Positions 36,971-45,385 of a stretch of DNA of 64,000 nt are shown piece after piece. Source of the DNA: Mucilaginibacter xinganensis (lineage in GTDB: Bacteria; Bacteroidota; Bacteroidia; Sphingobacteriales; Sphingobacteriaceae); NCBI RefSeq assembly GCF_002257585.1, contig NZ_CP022743.1, forward strand, positions 1,302,001-1,366,000. The letters run 5' to 3'. Made by a program: the position numbers and the translations under genes. Below the pieces are notes generated by a model. The model made no database searches, had not been told where the DNA came from, and was given only the letters and a program-made list of their open reading frames with translations. Each line of letters opens with the position of its first letter. Position 1 is the first letter of the stretch.

Positions 36971-39325
36971 ATGGAAACCTTTCATATCCATGTCAACGGA
37001 ATAGTGCAGGGAGTTGGTTTCAGGCCAATGATTTATCATTTGGCAAAAAAACTGAACCTTAAAGGATATGTTAAAAACGATAGTAATGGTGTTAATATTT
37101 TTTTCAATGCCTCAGCAAGCGAAGCAATTGGATTTTTAAAGAGAATAAAACTGGCGGCTCCGGCAAAATCGAAGATCATTGCAGCCGAGCTTTTTAGAGT
37201 ACCAGACCAAATTTATTTTGATTTTACAATTCGGGTTGAAGACAATAAGGCCAGTGGAAAACAGGTACTATTGTCACCGGATACGGCTACTTGCCCTAAT
37301 TGCCTGGCCGAACTGAACGACGCAAAAAACCGAAGGTATCGTTATCCATTTATTACCTGTACCGAGTGCGGCCCGCGTTATTCCATCATGAATAGCCTGC
37401 CCTATGAAAGGCATAATACCGCCATGCAGGCTTTTACCATGTGCAAAAGCTGCCGCGATGAATATAAAGATATTAATAGCCGCAGGTTTTTTTCGCAAAC
37501 AAATTCGTGTACCGATTGCGGCATGAAGCTTATGCTTTACAATGATGCCACCACAATAATTTCAACCGATACCGAAACGATTTTATCCCGCATAAAAAAT
37601 AACCTGCAGCAGGGTGAAATTATTGCTGTAAAGGGTATAGGCGGATATTTGCTGTTTTGCGATGCCAATAACGCCCAAGCCATTCGCACCCTTCGCGCTC
37701 GAAAATACAGGGCCACAAAACCTTTTGCTATTTTATATCCGGGCATTAAAAGTGTTCAGCGTAGTTTTGAATTAAATGATCAGGAAAAGGAATTGTTGAA
37801 AAGCCCGGCCGCGCCAATTGTTTTATTAGTACCTAAACCTTGGGCATTGAATGAACTCGCTGTAAAAGAGATTGCACCGGGTTTGCAACAACTTGGGGTG
37901 ATGGTCCCCAATAATCCGCTTTTGGAGCTGATAGGTAATGATTTCGGCAAGCCGTTGATCGCCACCAGCGCAAATATTTCTGGTTCGCCAATTGTTTATG
38001 ATGATGACGACGCCCTAAACTACTTATTTGATATCGCTGATTTCGTTGTAAGCAACAACCGTGAGGTAATTATTCCGCAGGATGACAGCGTGGTGCAGGT
38101 TTCAAAATATACACATCAGCAACTAATTTTCCGGCGATCGAGGGGATATGCTCCTTCATTTTTGGATTATCGGCCTAAAACAAACCAGTGTATCCTGTCA
38201 ACGGGCGCCTTTTTAAAAAGCAGTTTTACACTGTCCGTAAACGGAAATGTATTTGTAAGTCAGTTTTTGGGCAGTGCCGAAAGCTTTGAGTCGCAGCAAA
38301 TGTACAGGCAGACACTTAAATACTGGCTTGATATGTATGAGGCTAAGCCGAAAATTATTGTTACTGATATGCACCCGGGCTATTTTTCGCACAAATACGC
38401 GTTTGAATTTGCTGAAAAATTTGACGCAAAAGTAAAACTGATACAGCATCACGAGGCGCATTTCGCCGCGGTATTAGCCGAAAATAAACTCATTAAAAAA
38501 GAGGAGCCCGTTTTAGGAATAATTTGGGACGGTACAGGTTTAGGCACAGACCGGAATATATGGGGCGGCGAGTTTTTTAAATACGAAAATAACCAAATGG
38601 ATCGGGTTAATCATTTTAATTATTTCCCAACCATTGCCGGTGATAAAACGGCGCTTGAGCCACGCATCGCGGCTTTATGCATATTAGCTGAATCGGAGCA
38701 TCAACCGTCAGGACTGAAAGAAAAATTTACCATTGCTGAATTTAATAATTACCACGCCTTAATCAAGAACGCTAACCTTTTTACGTCATCTGCAGGCAGG
38801 ATCTTCGATGCTGTAGCCTCCCTGTTGGGGCTTTGCGATAAGCAAAGCTATGAAGGCGAGGCTGCCATGTACCTGCAAAGAGCTGCTGCCTTATACGTTG
38901 ATGAAAATGCCTTCAATATGGACGGGTCCTATATCAAAGAATGGGAAGCAGATGGCCCGGTACCCACCGCGATAATGATCCGTAATATACTGGCGGATGT
39001 TGCCAGTGGGAAGTCCACTTATTATATAGCTGCCAAATTCCATTATTCCATGGTTTGTTTGATAGGCGGCATTGCCGAAAGGCTCAGCATAAATCATATT
39101 TGCTTTAGCGGCGGTGTATTCCAGAATGCCCTGCTGGTTGATTGGATCAAAACTAAGTATGCTAACAAGTACCAGTTGTATTTTCATATCAACTTGTCGC
39201 CCGGCGATGAAAATATTTCTTTTGGCCAATTAGTATATCACGAAAGCGGTATGAAAAGTAAACCAGCTTCGCAGAATACGTTAAGCAGGGTGAAAATAAA
39301 TAATGAAGTTATTAACAATTTGTAA
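36971..39325 (+). CDS. hypF: Carbamoyltransferase HypF
   Basis: 784 residues. Order: acylphosphatase domain (1-90, NGIVQGVGFRP), two zinc-finger motifs (CPNC...CTEC at ~108-133 and CKSC...CTDC at ~158-183), YrdC domain (~200-385, KGIGGYLLFCDA, LIATSANISG), and Kae1-like domain (~400-760, HHEAHFAAV, IIWDGTGLGTD, CFSGGVFQNALL). It makes the thiocarboxamide on HypE that becomes the cyanide ligands. It begins 1 base after the protease stop. Confidence 0.96.
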   Translation: METFHIHVNGIVQGVGFRPMIYHLAKKLNLKGYVKNDSNGVNIFFNASASEAIGFLKRIKLAAPAKSKIIAAELFRVPDQIYFDFTIRVEDNKASGKQVLLSPDTATCPNCLAELNDAKNRRYRYPFITCTECGPRYSIMNSLPYERHNTAMQAFTMCKSCRDEYKDINSRRFFSQTNSCTDCGMKLMLYNDATTIISTDTETILSRIKNNLQQGEIIAVKGIGGYLLFCDANNAQAIRTLRARKYRATKPFAILYPGIKSVQRSFELNDQEKELLKSPAAPIVLLVPKPWALNELAVKEIAPGLQQLGVMVPNNPLLELIGNDFGKPLIATSANISGSPIVYDDDDALNYLFDIADFVVSNNREVIIPQDDSVVQVSKYTHQQLIFRRSRGYAPSFLDYRPKTNQCILSTGAFLKSSFTLSVNGNVFVSQFLGSAESFESQQMYRQTLKYWLDMYEAKPKIIVTDMHPGYFSHKYAFEFAEKFDAKVKLIQHHEAHFAAVLAENKLIKKEEPVLGIIWDGTGLGTDRNIWGGEFFKYENNQMDRVNHFNYFPTIAGDKTALEPRIAALCILAESEHQPSGLKEKFTIAEFNNYHALIKNANLFTSSAGRIFDAVASLLGLCDKQSYEGEAAMYLQRAAALYVDENAFNMDGSYIKEWEADGPVPTAIMIRNILADVASGKSTYYIAAKFHYSMVCLIGGIAERLSINHICFSGGVFQNALLVDWIKTKYANKYQLYFHINLSPGDENISFGQLVYHESGMKSKPASQNTLSRVKINNEVINNL

Positions 39326-39336
39326 GACTTAGCGCT

Positions 39337-40440
39337 ATGAAATATTTATCAGAATTCCGCTCACCCGAAATTGTGGCGGCCCTGTTGAAAGAGATCAGAG
39401 GGACCGTAAAAGGAAACTGGAATATTATGGAAGTTTGTGGCGGGCAAACCCACTCGCTGGTTAAAAATGGCATTTTGAATATGCTGCCCTCCAATATCCA
39501 AATGTTACACGGTCCCGGCTGCCCGGTTTGCGTTACACCAGTAAACCTGATTGATAAGGCAGTTTACCTGGCGGTGCAGCATGAGGTTATCCTCTGTTCC
39601 TATGGCGATATGATCCGTGTTCCCGGAAGCGGAATGAGCCTGCTGGAAGCGAAATCAAAAGGCGCGGATGTACGAATTTTATATTCGCCGCTCGAAGCAG
39701 TCAACATTGCTAAAGAAAACCCTGGCAGGGAAGTGGTTTTTTTTGCAGTTGGGTTTGAAACTACCGCGCCGGCCAACGCGCTCTCGGTTATCCAGGCCTT
39801 TCAATCAGGCGTTAAAAATTATGCTATCCTAACTTCGCATGTGCTGGTACCACCGGCAATAGAAGCGGTAATGAGCGATCAGGAATGTGAGGTTGATGCA
39901 TTTTTAGGTGCCGGTCATGTATGTGCCATCATGGGCATGAGCGAATATTATCCGATAGTTGAAAAATATAAGATCCCCATCGTCATCACCGGCTTTGAGC
40001 CGGTTGATTTATTGAAAGGTATCTTAGCTGCCGTAAAACAACTTGAAAAAGGCGAATACAAACTGGAGAACCAATACACCCGCGTTGTAGAGGCCGCAGG
40101 TAATGCCAGCGCAAAGGACGCCATTGGCCGGGTATTTGAAGTTACTAATCGCGAATGGCGCGGCATTGGCGAAATAGCCGCTAGTGGCTATGGCGTTAAC
40201 GATGCCTACAGCGCTTATGATGCCATTAAAAAGTTTACGTTTGATATGGAAGAATCGCACGAAGACCCAACCTGTAGGTCAGGCGATATCATGAAAGGAA
40301 AGATCAAGCCTAATCAATGCCCTAACTTTGGCACCAGGTGTACACCTGTACAACCTTTAGGCGCGCCAATGGTGAGCAGTGAGGGGGCTTGTGCGGCTTA
40401 CTATTATTTTAACATGGTAACCGTTGAGGATGTCATTTAA
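39337..40440 (+). CDS. hypD: Hydrogenase maturation protein HypD
   Basis: 367 residues. CGGQTH (C34), HGPGCPVCVTP (Cys pair ~65-68), the C-terminal CRSGDI and the CPNFGTRC iron-sulfur cysteines match HypD, the [4Fe-4S] scaffold on which Fe(CN)2CO is built with HypC. It starts 11 bp after hypF. Confidence 0.97.
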   Translation: MKYLSEFRSPEIVAALLKEIRGTVKGNWNIMEVCGGQTHSLVKNGILNMLPSNIQMLHGPGCPVCVTPVNLIDKAVYLAVQHEVILCSYGDMIRVPGSGMSLLEAKSKGADVRILYSPLEAVNIAKENPGREVVFFAVGFETTAPANALSVIQAFQSGVKNYAILTSHVLVPPAIEAVMSDQECEVDAFLGAGHVCAIMGMSEYYPIVEKYKIPIVITGFEPVDLLKGILAAVKQLEKGEYKLENQYTRVVEAAGNASAKDAIGRVFEVTNREWRGIGEIAASGYGVNDAYSAYDAIKKFTFDMEESHEDPTCRSGDIMKGKIKPNQCPNFGTRCTPVQPLGAPMVSSEGACAAYYYFNMVTVEDVI

Positions 40441-40471
40441 TAGTTTTAATTCTTATCCATTATTTGCCAAT

Positions 40472-41509
40472 ATGAAACTCTCTTGTCCCTTACCTAAACT
40501 TGATTTTGATACCATTAACCTTGGGCATGGCAGCGGGGGCACCTTAACCAGCCAGTTGCTGGATGCTGGCGTATTCAAATTGCTTGAAAACGATTTGCTT
40601 AACAAAAAACACGACGGTGCCATTTTTAACCTCAGCGGGAAGGTAGCTTTAAGCACTGATACCTATGTGGTGTCTCCCATATTTTTCGAGGGCGGCAATA
40701 TTGGCGACCTTTCCATTAACGGCACAGTAAACGACCTGGCCATGTGTGGTGCTTCTGCAAAGTACCTTACACTTGGTTTTGTGCTGGAGGAGGGCCTTAA
40801 AATGACCGAGTTTTGGGAGGTTTTGCTCAGCATAAAAGCAGCCTGTGATGTAGCCGGGGTAAATATTGTTACCGGCGATACCAAAGTTGTTGAAAGGGGC
40901 AAAGGCGACAAGATTTTTATTAATACCACCGGCATCGGTATAATGCACCCGAAAGCAAATATTGATGCTGAAAATATCAAAACGGGCGATAAAGTGATTT
41001 TAAGCGGCCCGTTGGCCAGGCACGGTATCACCATCATGAGCCACCGGCAGGGCTTGCAGTTTGAAAGTACCATTAGCAGCGATACCCGGCCATTGAATAA
41101 AATAGTCCTGTCCTTGTTAGATGAATTTGGTGAAAAGATCCACTTTTTGCGCGACCCGACGAGGGGTGGCCTGGCAACTGTTTTGAACGAAATTGCTACA
41201 GATGCCCGATTCGGTATCGATATCATCCAGAAAAATGTGAGCGTTGAAGAAGAAGTCATCGGTGCCTGCGAAATGCTGGGCCTTGACCCGTTGTACGTTG
41301 CCAACGAGGGCTTATTTGTTACCGTGGTTGATCCCACGGTTGCCGATGCGGTGTTAAGCAGGTTGAAAGAATGGGAGTATGGCAAAATGGCAAGTATTGT
41401 GGGTGAAATAACAACCGATCATCCCCGCCAGGTGATCATGAAAAGTTTAATCGGCGGCCGAAGGGTAGTAAATATGCTGCCGGGCGAACAATTGCCAAGG
41501 ATCTGCTGA
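40472..41509 (+). CDS. hypE: Carbamoyl-dehydratase HypE
   Basis: 345 residues from the ATG at 40472, which puts the family-typical LGHGSGG about 19 residues from the start; an ATG at 40424 overlaps hypD by 17 bases and would add 16 atypical residues. It ends EQLPRIC: the C-terminal Cys is carbamoylated by HypF and dehydrated to thiocyanate using ATP. GGNIGDLSINGTVNDLAM, TGDTKVV and RDPTRGGLATVLNE are the AIRS-fold motifs. Confidence 0.96.
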   Translation: MKLSCPLPKLDFDTINLGHGSGGTLTSQLLDAGVFKLLENDLLNKKHDGAIFNLSGKVALSTDTYVVSPIFFEGGNIGDLSINGTVNDLAMCGASAKYLTLGFVLEEGLKMTEFWEVLLSIKAACDVAGVNIVTGDTKVVERGKGDKIFINTTGIGIMHPKANIDAENIKTGDKVILSGPLARHGITIMSHRQGLQFESTISSDTRPLNKIVLSLLDEFGEKIHFLRDPTRGGLATVLNEIATDARFGIDIIQKNVSVEEEVIGACEMLGLDPLYVANEGLFVTVVDPTVADAVLSRLKEWEYGKMASIVGEITTDHPRQVIMKSLIGGRRVVNMLPGEQLPRIC

Positions 41510-41549
41510 TAAATTAAATTCATAACCAAATTAAACTAACCAGCTAAAT

Positions 41550-42290
41550 ATGTTCACCTTTCCGCTTTTGCTTACCATTTACGCCGGGTTCACCCATGCT
41601 TTTGAAGCCGACCATTTATTGGCGGTAACCAATATTGTATCGCGACGTGACCACATCTGGCTATCGGTGAAGGATGGTATTTTTTGGGGATTGGGCCATT
41701 CTTCCACCATCTTATTGATTGGAGTACTGATGATATTGTTTAAAGTTGGTATTTCCGAACATAGCTTTCACTATTTCGAAGCAGGCGTAGGGTTAATGCT
41801 GATCGCCCTCGCCGTTTACAGGCTGCAAAAATTCTTTCGCTGCAAAAAGCTTGTCATTCATACACATGGGCATACACACAGCCACCCGCACCGCACCGCA
41901 GATGAGGGACACAAACACTTGCACGTGCATTTTGCACCCAAACAGAACTTCAATCATACCCAATTGCAAGTACACACCCACGATCATTCGCACAAACTGG
42001 CCTTCGGTGTAGGCTTGGTACATGGCTTGGCCGGCAGTGGCGCTTTGGTTGTTCTGGTGATGGCACAAATCAAAAATCCCTTTGACGGGTTGAGTTATCT
42101 TTTGATATTCAGCGCCGGTTGTATTGGCGGGATGCTGGTTGCTGCGGGACTGTTTAGTGTGCCATTCTCAAAAAAACTGATCCAGGCGCCTGTTTTGCAA
42201 ACCTTGCTTATTATTGCCACATCTGTGCTTTGTATTATTTATGGCGGCAAGGTTATGTATGACAATTTACTGCTACTTTTAATTTCTTAA
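41550..42290 (+). CDS. Nickel/cobalt permease (NiCoT/UreH-like)
   Basis: 246 residues with about six membrane helices. The NiCoT signature HX4DH is in helix 1 (H16 AFEAD-H22), and GLGHSSTIL and GLVHGLAGSGALVV repeat the metal-binding helix pattern. A His-rich loop (residues ~108-148, over 15 His) lies between helices 3 and 4. It follows hypE by 40 bp and most likely brings in nickel for this hydrogenase; no urease genes are in the window. Confidence 0.85.
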   Translation: MFTFPLLLTIYAGFTHAFEADHLLAVTNIVSRRDHIWLSVKDGIFWGLGHSSTILLIGVLMILFKVGISEHSFHYFEAGVGLMLIALAVYRLQKFFRCKKLVIHTHGHTHSHPHRTADEGHKHLHVHFAPKQNFNHTQLQVHTHDHSHKLAFGVGLVHGLAGSGALVVLVMAQIKNPFDGLSYLLIFSAGCIGGMLVAAGLFSVPFSKKLIQAPVLQTLLIIATSVLCIIYGGKVMYDNLLLLLIS

Positions 42291-42438
42291 AATCCCATAA
42301 TCAGATATGTGGGCCAGAAAATATCGTTCGCCATCCATGGTGCTGGTTCAAATATCCGCCCAATAAAAGCCAATTAATATGGCGAAATAGTCCACGGCTA
42401 AATAGATGGAATGCGCAGCCAAACGTCTTTCGGGTGGG

Positions 42439-42484
42439 AAGAATCAGAGATAAGCCGCCGGCGTGGGGCTGTTTCCTGATTCTA
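42439..42484. repeat. Hairpin of an apparent intergenic repeat element
   Basis: AGAATCAG and CTGATTCT form an 8-bp stem around a GC-rich 28-base loop. The 323-bp stretch from 42291 to 42613 holds no gene; apart from this hairpin and the tRNA terminator nothing clear is seen. The skewed GC-rich composition resembles repetitive intergenic elements, but no second copy is in the window. Confidence 0.3.
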
Positions 42485-42587
42485 CGACCCTCGCGCAAAC
42501 GCGGACTAACAGCAAATTCTTTCCCAATAAGTATTCTGCTTGAGCCCCTTTTTATCCTTATGAAGGAAATATGTAGAAACAAAAAAA

Positions 42588-42610
42588 AGGGAGTAACCTT
42601 AGTTACTCCC
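42588..42610 (-). terminator. Terminator of tRNA-Lys
   Basis: On the minus strand, a perfect 9-bp stem GGGAGTAAC / GTTACTCCC with a 4-base loop starts 3 bases after the tRNA and is followed by eight T. A textbook rho-independent terminator. Confidence 0.85.
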
Positions 42611-42613
42611 TTG

Positions 42614-42686
42614 TGATCCCGCTGGGATTCGAACCCAGGACCCCAACATTAAAAGTGTTATGCTCTACCAGCTGAGCTACGGAATC
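42614..42686 (-). tRNA. tRNA-Lys (anticodon TTT)
   Basis: 73 bases on the minus strand. Acceptor stem GATTCCG / CGGGATC (one G-T), anticodon loop CTTTTAA giving TTT, T-loop GGTTCGAATCC, discriminator A. CCA is not encoded. Confidence 0.95.
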
Positions 42687-42716
42687 AAACTTTAAGCCCT
42701 TAGTTTTAAAGTGGTG

Positions 42717-42747
42717 CAAATATAGGAGTATTAGGCTATGTGTGCAA
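42717..42747 (-). promoter_or_regulatory. Promoter of tRNA-Lys
   Basis: On the minus strand a TATATTTG -7 element (42717-42724) fits TAnnTTTG and is preceded by TTG (42745-42747) at a spacing of 20 bases, the Bacteroidota -33/-7 arrangement. It ends 30 bases before the tRNA. Confidence 0.6.
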
Positions 42748-42799
42748 GTGTTATTTTAATTTATTTTTTAATAATTTTAAGCGCTTCATTGCCAGCTTG

Positions 42800-43817
42800 C
42801 TACATTTTTAAAACACCTATTTTGCCACTGTTTCCCGCCAGAATAACTAATTTCCCACGCTTCGCCTTGCGGCAAACATTGAAACTGGTATCATCAATTT
42901 TTGACCATGTTTTACCGCCATCGGTTGTAATATTGCTGCCTGGTGTGCCTGTAGAAAGGAAAGTATCTTCCATAATAAACTCTACACATGATTGAAAACC
43001 AGCGGGTTGTTTGGCTGGTGGTGTTAATAATTTAAGAGGCTTGGATAAGTACCTAACCGCAATTGAGTCTGTTTTTTTATCATTGGCATAGTCTCCACCA
43101 ATTAAAATACCGCTTTTTCTGCCCTGTGCAACAGAAAATGATCCCTGGCTGGGCTTGCCATGTGTAATCGGAAAGTTTATGTAATTCCACCCTTTTTTAT
43201 CCGACCAGGATAACAACCGCGAATTGGTTCCGCCAGAGGCTATTAAGATCTTTCCGTCGATAACCCGCAGGCAGGTGCCGCTGGCCGCAAAGGCAGCTTC
43301 CCCTTTAAGGGCAGTTGGCTGACTTTTAAATGGGTTCCAGGTTTCGCCGCTATCGTTTGTTTCCAGCAGCAGGAATTTGTTACCGATCGGATCGCCCAGG
43401 ATTAAACCGTGCTTTGGCTTATCAAAATCCATGGCATCTAAAAAGTAGGTGGTGTCTGTATTTTTATATTTTACCTTCCAGTTTGCTCCGCCATCGGTTG
43501 TTTTTAAAACCAGGGCAGGTGTTCCCGAACTCATGATCACGGCGCTTTTATCTGAAAAGGCTTCTATATCCCTAAAGTCGGCTTTTTCAAAACCTTTCAC
43601 CTGTTGCCACGCCCAGTTCTTGCCGCCATCCCGGGTGATGGCAATATAGCCGCGGCTGCCGCTCACCCACGCAACACTGTCATCAACAACAGAAAGCCCC
43701 CCTGATGCTGGTTGGTTTGCCCTGTTGCAGCTGTTCAATTTTTTGCGCTTTTACAAGGAGGGTAAAAAGCATAAGAAGCAATAAAAAGACATATGGCAAC
43801 AGGCGTGTAATTTTCAT
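42800..43817 (-). pseudogene. YCF48-like beta-propeller protein, frameshifted after the signal peptide
   Basis: The start ATG at 43817 encodes a signal peptide (MKITRLLPYVFLLLLMLFTL, then LVKAQKIEQLQQ). After SIRG the frame breaks at a run of six G (minus strand, 43697-43702). With five G the frame continues LSVVDDSVAWVSGSRGYIAI to the stop at 42800, giving about 338 residues of BNR/YCF48-type propeller repeats (ITRDGGKNW, KTTDGGANW, ETNDSGETW, TTDGGKTW). Such secreted propellers of Bacteroidota are of unknown function; they resemble photosystem II assembly factor Ycf48 in fold only. The broken frame may be real, switchable or a homopolymer sequencing error. Confidence 0.8.
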
Positions 43818-43926
43818 TTTTAGCGGGATAAGAATTGAATAGTTCACCCGAAATTAATTTTTACATCGTTAAGTTACAACCAATTATTGTTTTTTATATT
43901 TATTAGATGGTTTTTGCTTTAAACAA

Positions 43927-43934
43927 TTATATTT
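43927..43934 (+). promoter_or_regulatory. -7 promoter element before the tRNA-Leu pair
   Basis: TATATTTG matches TAnnTTTG exactly, the same octamer as upstream of tRNA-Lys, and ends 7 bases before the tRNA 5' end. No good -33 TTTG is seen at the ideal distance. Confidence 0.5.
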
Positions 43935-43941
43935 GCAGCCC

Positions 43942-44026
43942 TGCCCGGATGGCGAAATTGGTAAACGTTGCGGTCTCAGAAGCCGTTGAGAATTGTCTCT
44001 TGAGAGTTCGAGTCTCTCTTCGGGCA
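43942..44026 (+). tRNA. tRNA-Leu (anticodon CAG)
   Basis: 85 bases with a long variable arm. Acceptor GCCCGGA / TTCGGGC, anticodon stem GCGGT / GCCGT with two wobble pairs, loop CTCAGAA giving CAG, T-loop GTTCGAGTC, discriminator A. Confidence 0.93.
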
Positions 44027-44116
44027 CATCCATTAAGTCGAACGTCTTAAGTCGGGAGTTTAAGGTCAGATTTACACGGCTGAGAGCGATCGATTTAAGA
44101 CTTTGTACTTGTAAAA

Positions 44117-44200
44117 GCCCAGGTGGCGAAATTGGTAGACGCACCATCTTGAGGGGGTGGCATTCGTAAGGATGTGGCGGTTCGAATCCGCTCCTGGGCA
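44117..44200 (+). tRNA. tRNA-Leu (anticodon GAG)
   Basis: 84 bases with a long variable arm. Acceptor GCCCAGG / CCTGGGC is perfect; anticodon stem CCATC / GGTGG, loop TTGAGGG giving GAG; T-loop GGTTCGAATCC; discriminator A. Its 3' end directly faces the prophage-type region, so it may have been the integration site. Confidence 0.93.
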
Positions 44201-44251
44201 CACCCTAAAAATTGATAATTTATTTACGCTGCCGGTTCATTAGCCGGGCTA

Positions 44252-44566
44252 TTATTTTTCAATGGCGCTCAGCATAGCCGGATCGGTTGTTTTTGCCCTC
44301 TCCGGAGCCCCGTGGCTTGCTTTGCCGGCCAATTGGATATCATTGATTTCTTTTTGAAGTAATGCGGTTTGGTCTTCGAGTATTTTTATTCGGATGTTAT
44401 TAATCCTGACTTCGGTCTCGCCCGATGATTTAATGGATTGGATCTCTGATTTTAGGCCGAAATAGGTGGTTACCACTGATGTAACAATACTGGCGGTGCT
44501 TAATACGGTTAATACAATATTCTTAACGGTAATGCCTTTTATTTGCCGTTGTTCTAAAGCTGTCAT
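44252..44566 (-). CDS. Phage-type membrane protein with coiled coil, possible holin or spanin partner
   Basis: 104 residues. One membrane helix (VKNIVLTVLSTASIVTSVVTTYF, ~14-36 in two parts) is followed by a coiled coil (~40-78) and a charged end. It lies 2 bp after the endolysin gene, the usual place for a lysis-accessory membrane protein. No family recognised. Confidence 0.55.
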   Translation of the reverse strand: MTALEQRQIKGITVKNIVLTVLSTASIVTSVVTTYFGLKSEIQSIKSSGETEVRINNIRIKILEDQTALLQKEINDIQLAGKASHGAPERAKTTDPAMLSAIEK

Positions 44567-44568
44567 AT

Positions 44569-45042
44569 TTATGTTTTTGTAGTTGATAGGAATAATTGAC
44601 TTTCTTTTTTTCTACGTGTTACCAGCGCATCGCTTACTATTTTTTTTTTGCTTTTGGGGTCTGTGATCTTATTCCAGATTAAAAACTGCGCGGCCGCGCC
44701 TGCGTAATCTGTTTCGTTGAGCTTAGTCAGCAATGTAGAGGCTTTTAAGGCGCCGGTGCCTGTATTATAGGCAAATGATACCAGTGCATCAAATTGATTC
44801 TGAGTTAAAGGCACCGTTACAAATTTGTTAACGGCATTTTGGTAGTCGCCCAATGTTTTTCTGAAAAGGGTGTCGGCAACTGATTCATTGGCCAGTTTAT
44901 CACCGGGTTTTACCCGCTTGGCATCATTGTAGCGGGTAGAACCATAGCCAATGGTCCACACACCGGCGGTATCCCTGTAAGCGTTAAGCCGCATCCCTTC
45001 AAAGCTTTTAATAAGCTTTAATCCTTGTTCACTTAGTTGCAT
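44569..45042 (-). CDS. Phage endolysin, T4-type lysozyme (GH24)
   Basis: 157 residues. E15, D24 and T30 (SFEGMRLNAYRDTAGVWTIGYG region) keep the 9 and 6 residue spacing of the T4 lysozyme triad E11-D20-T26. LTQNQFDALVSFAYNTGTGALKAST is the second family motif, shown in part. No signal peptide, so a holin is needed for release. Cleaves peptidoglycan glycan strands at the end of infection. Confidence 0.93.
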   Translation of the reverse strand: MQLSEQGLKLIKSFEGMRLNAYRDTAGVWTIGYGSTRYNDAKRVKPGDKLANESVADTLFRKTLGDYQNAVNKFVTVPLTQNQFDALVSFAYNTGTGALKASTLLTKLNETDYAGAAAQFLIWNKITDPKSKKKIVSDALVTRRKKESQLFLSTTKT

Positions 45043-45096
45043 GTAGTTTTTTAGTTGTTAAATAAAGATGTTAAGAACTGTAGGAAAAGGAATATG

Positions 45097-45318
45097 CTAG
45101 TGCAGGGAGGTGAAGGTTTTTGCCGGAGTAAAGAAGTTTTTACCCAGATAAGATAAGCCTGCAGCCAGGGCAACGCCGCCAATGCTTTTATAGTTAAAAG
45201 TAAATGAACCAGCCTGTGCTGTGGCTTCAATGGCGGCAATTACTGCGCTGCCTGCGGCCACTAAAAGGCCTTTTACAGCGTCTTTGAAATTGAGAGAGAA
45301 TAGGGGAGATGTTTGCAT
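45097..45318 (-). CDS. Small phage membrane protein, holin candidate
   Basis: 73 residues with two hydrophobic segments (GLLVAAGSAVIAAIEATAQA and GGVALAAGLSYLG), short and located directly upstream of the endolysin, which is the layout of lysis cassettes. A second frame overlapping it (45051-45239) has no such features. Holin function is inferred from position and topology. Confidence 0.55.
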   Translation of the reverse strand: MQTSPLFSLNFKDAVKGLLVAAGSAVIAAIEATAQAGSFTFNYKSIGGVALAAGLSYLGKNFFTPAKTFTSLH

Positions 45319-45385
45319 GATTTTATTGGATTTAGTGAATTTTATTTTTTAGAAATGCGAGTTTAAAGCGCTTAATTTGTTTTAA

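Noticed and set aside
45051..45239. 62-codon minus-strand frame overlapping the holin candidate
   Set aside because: No start context, Pro/Leu-rich shadow sequence; the 45097-45318 frame has two clean hydrophobic helices.
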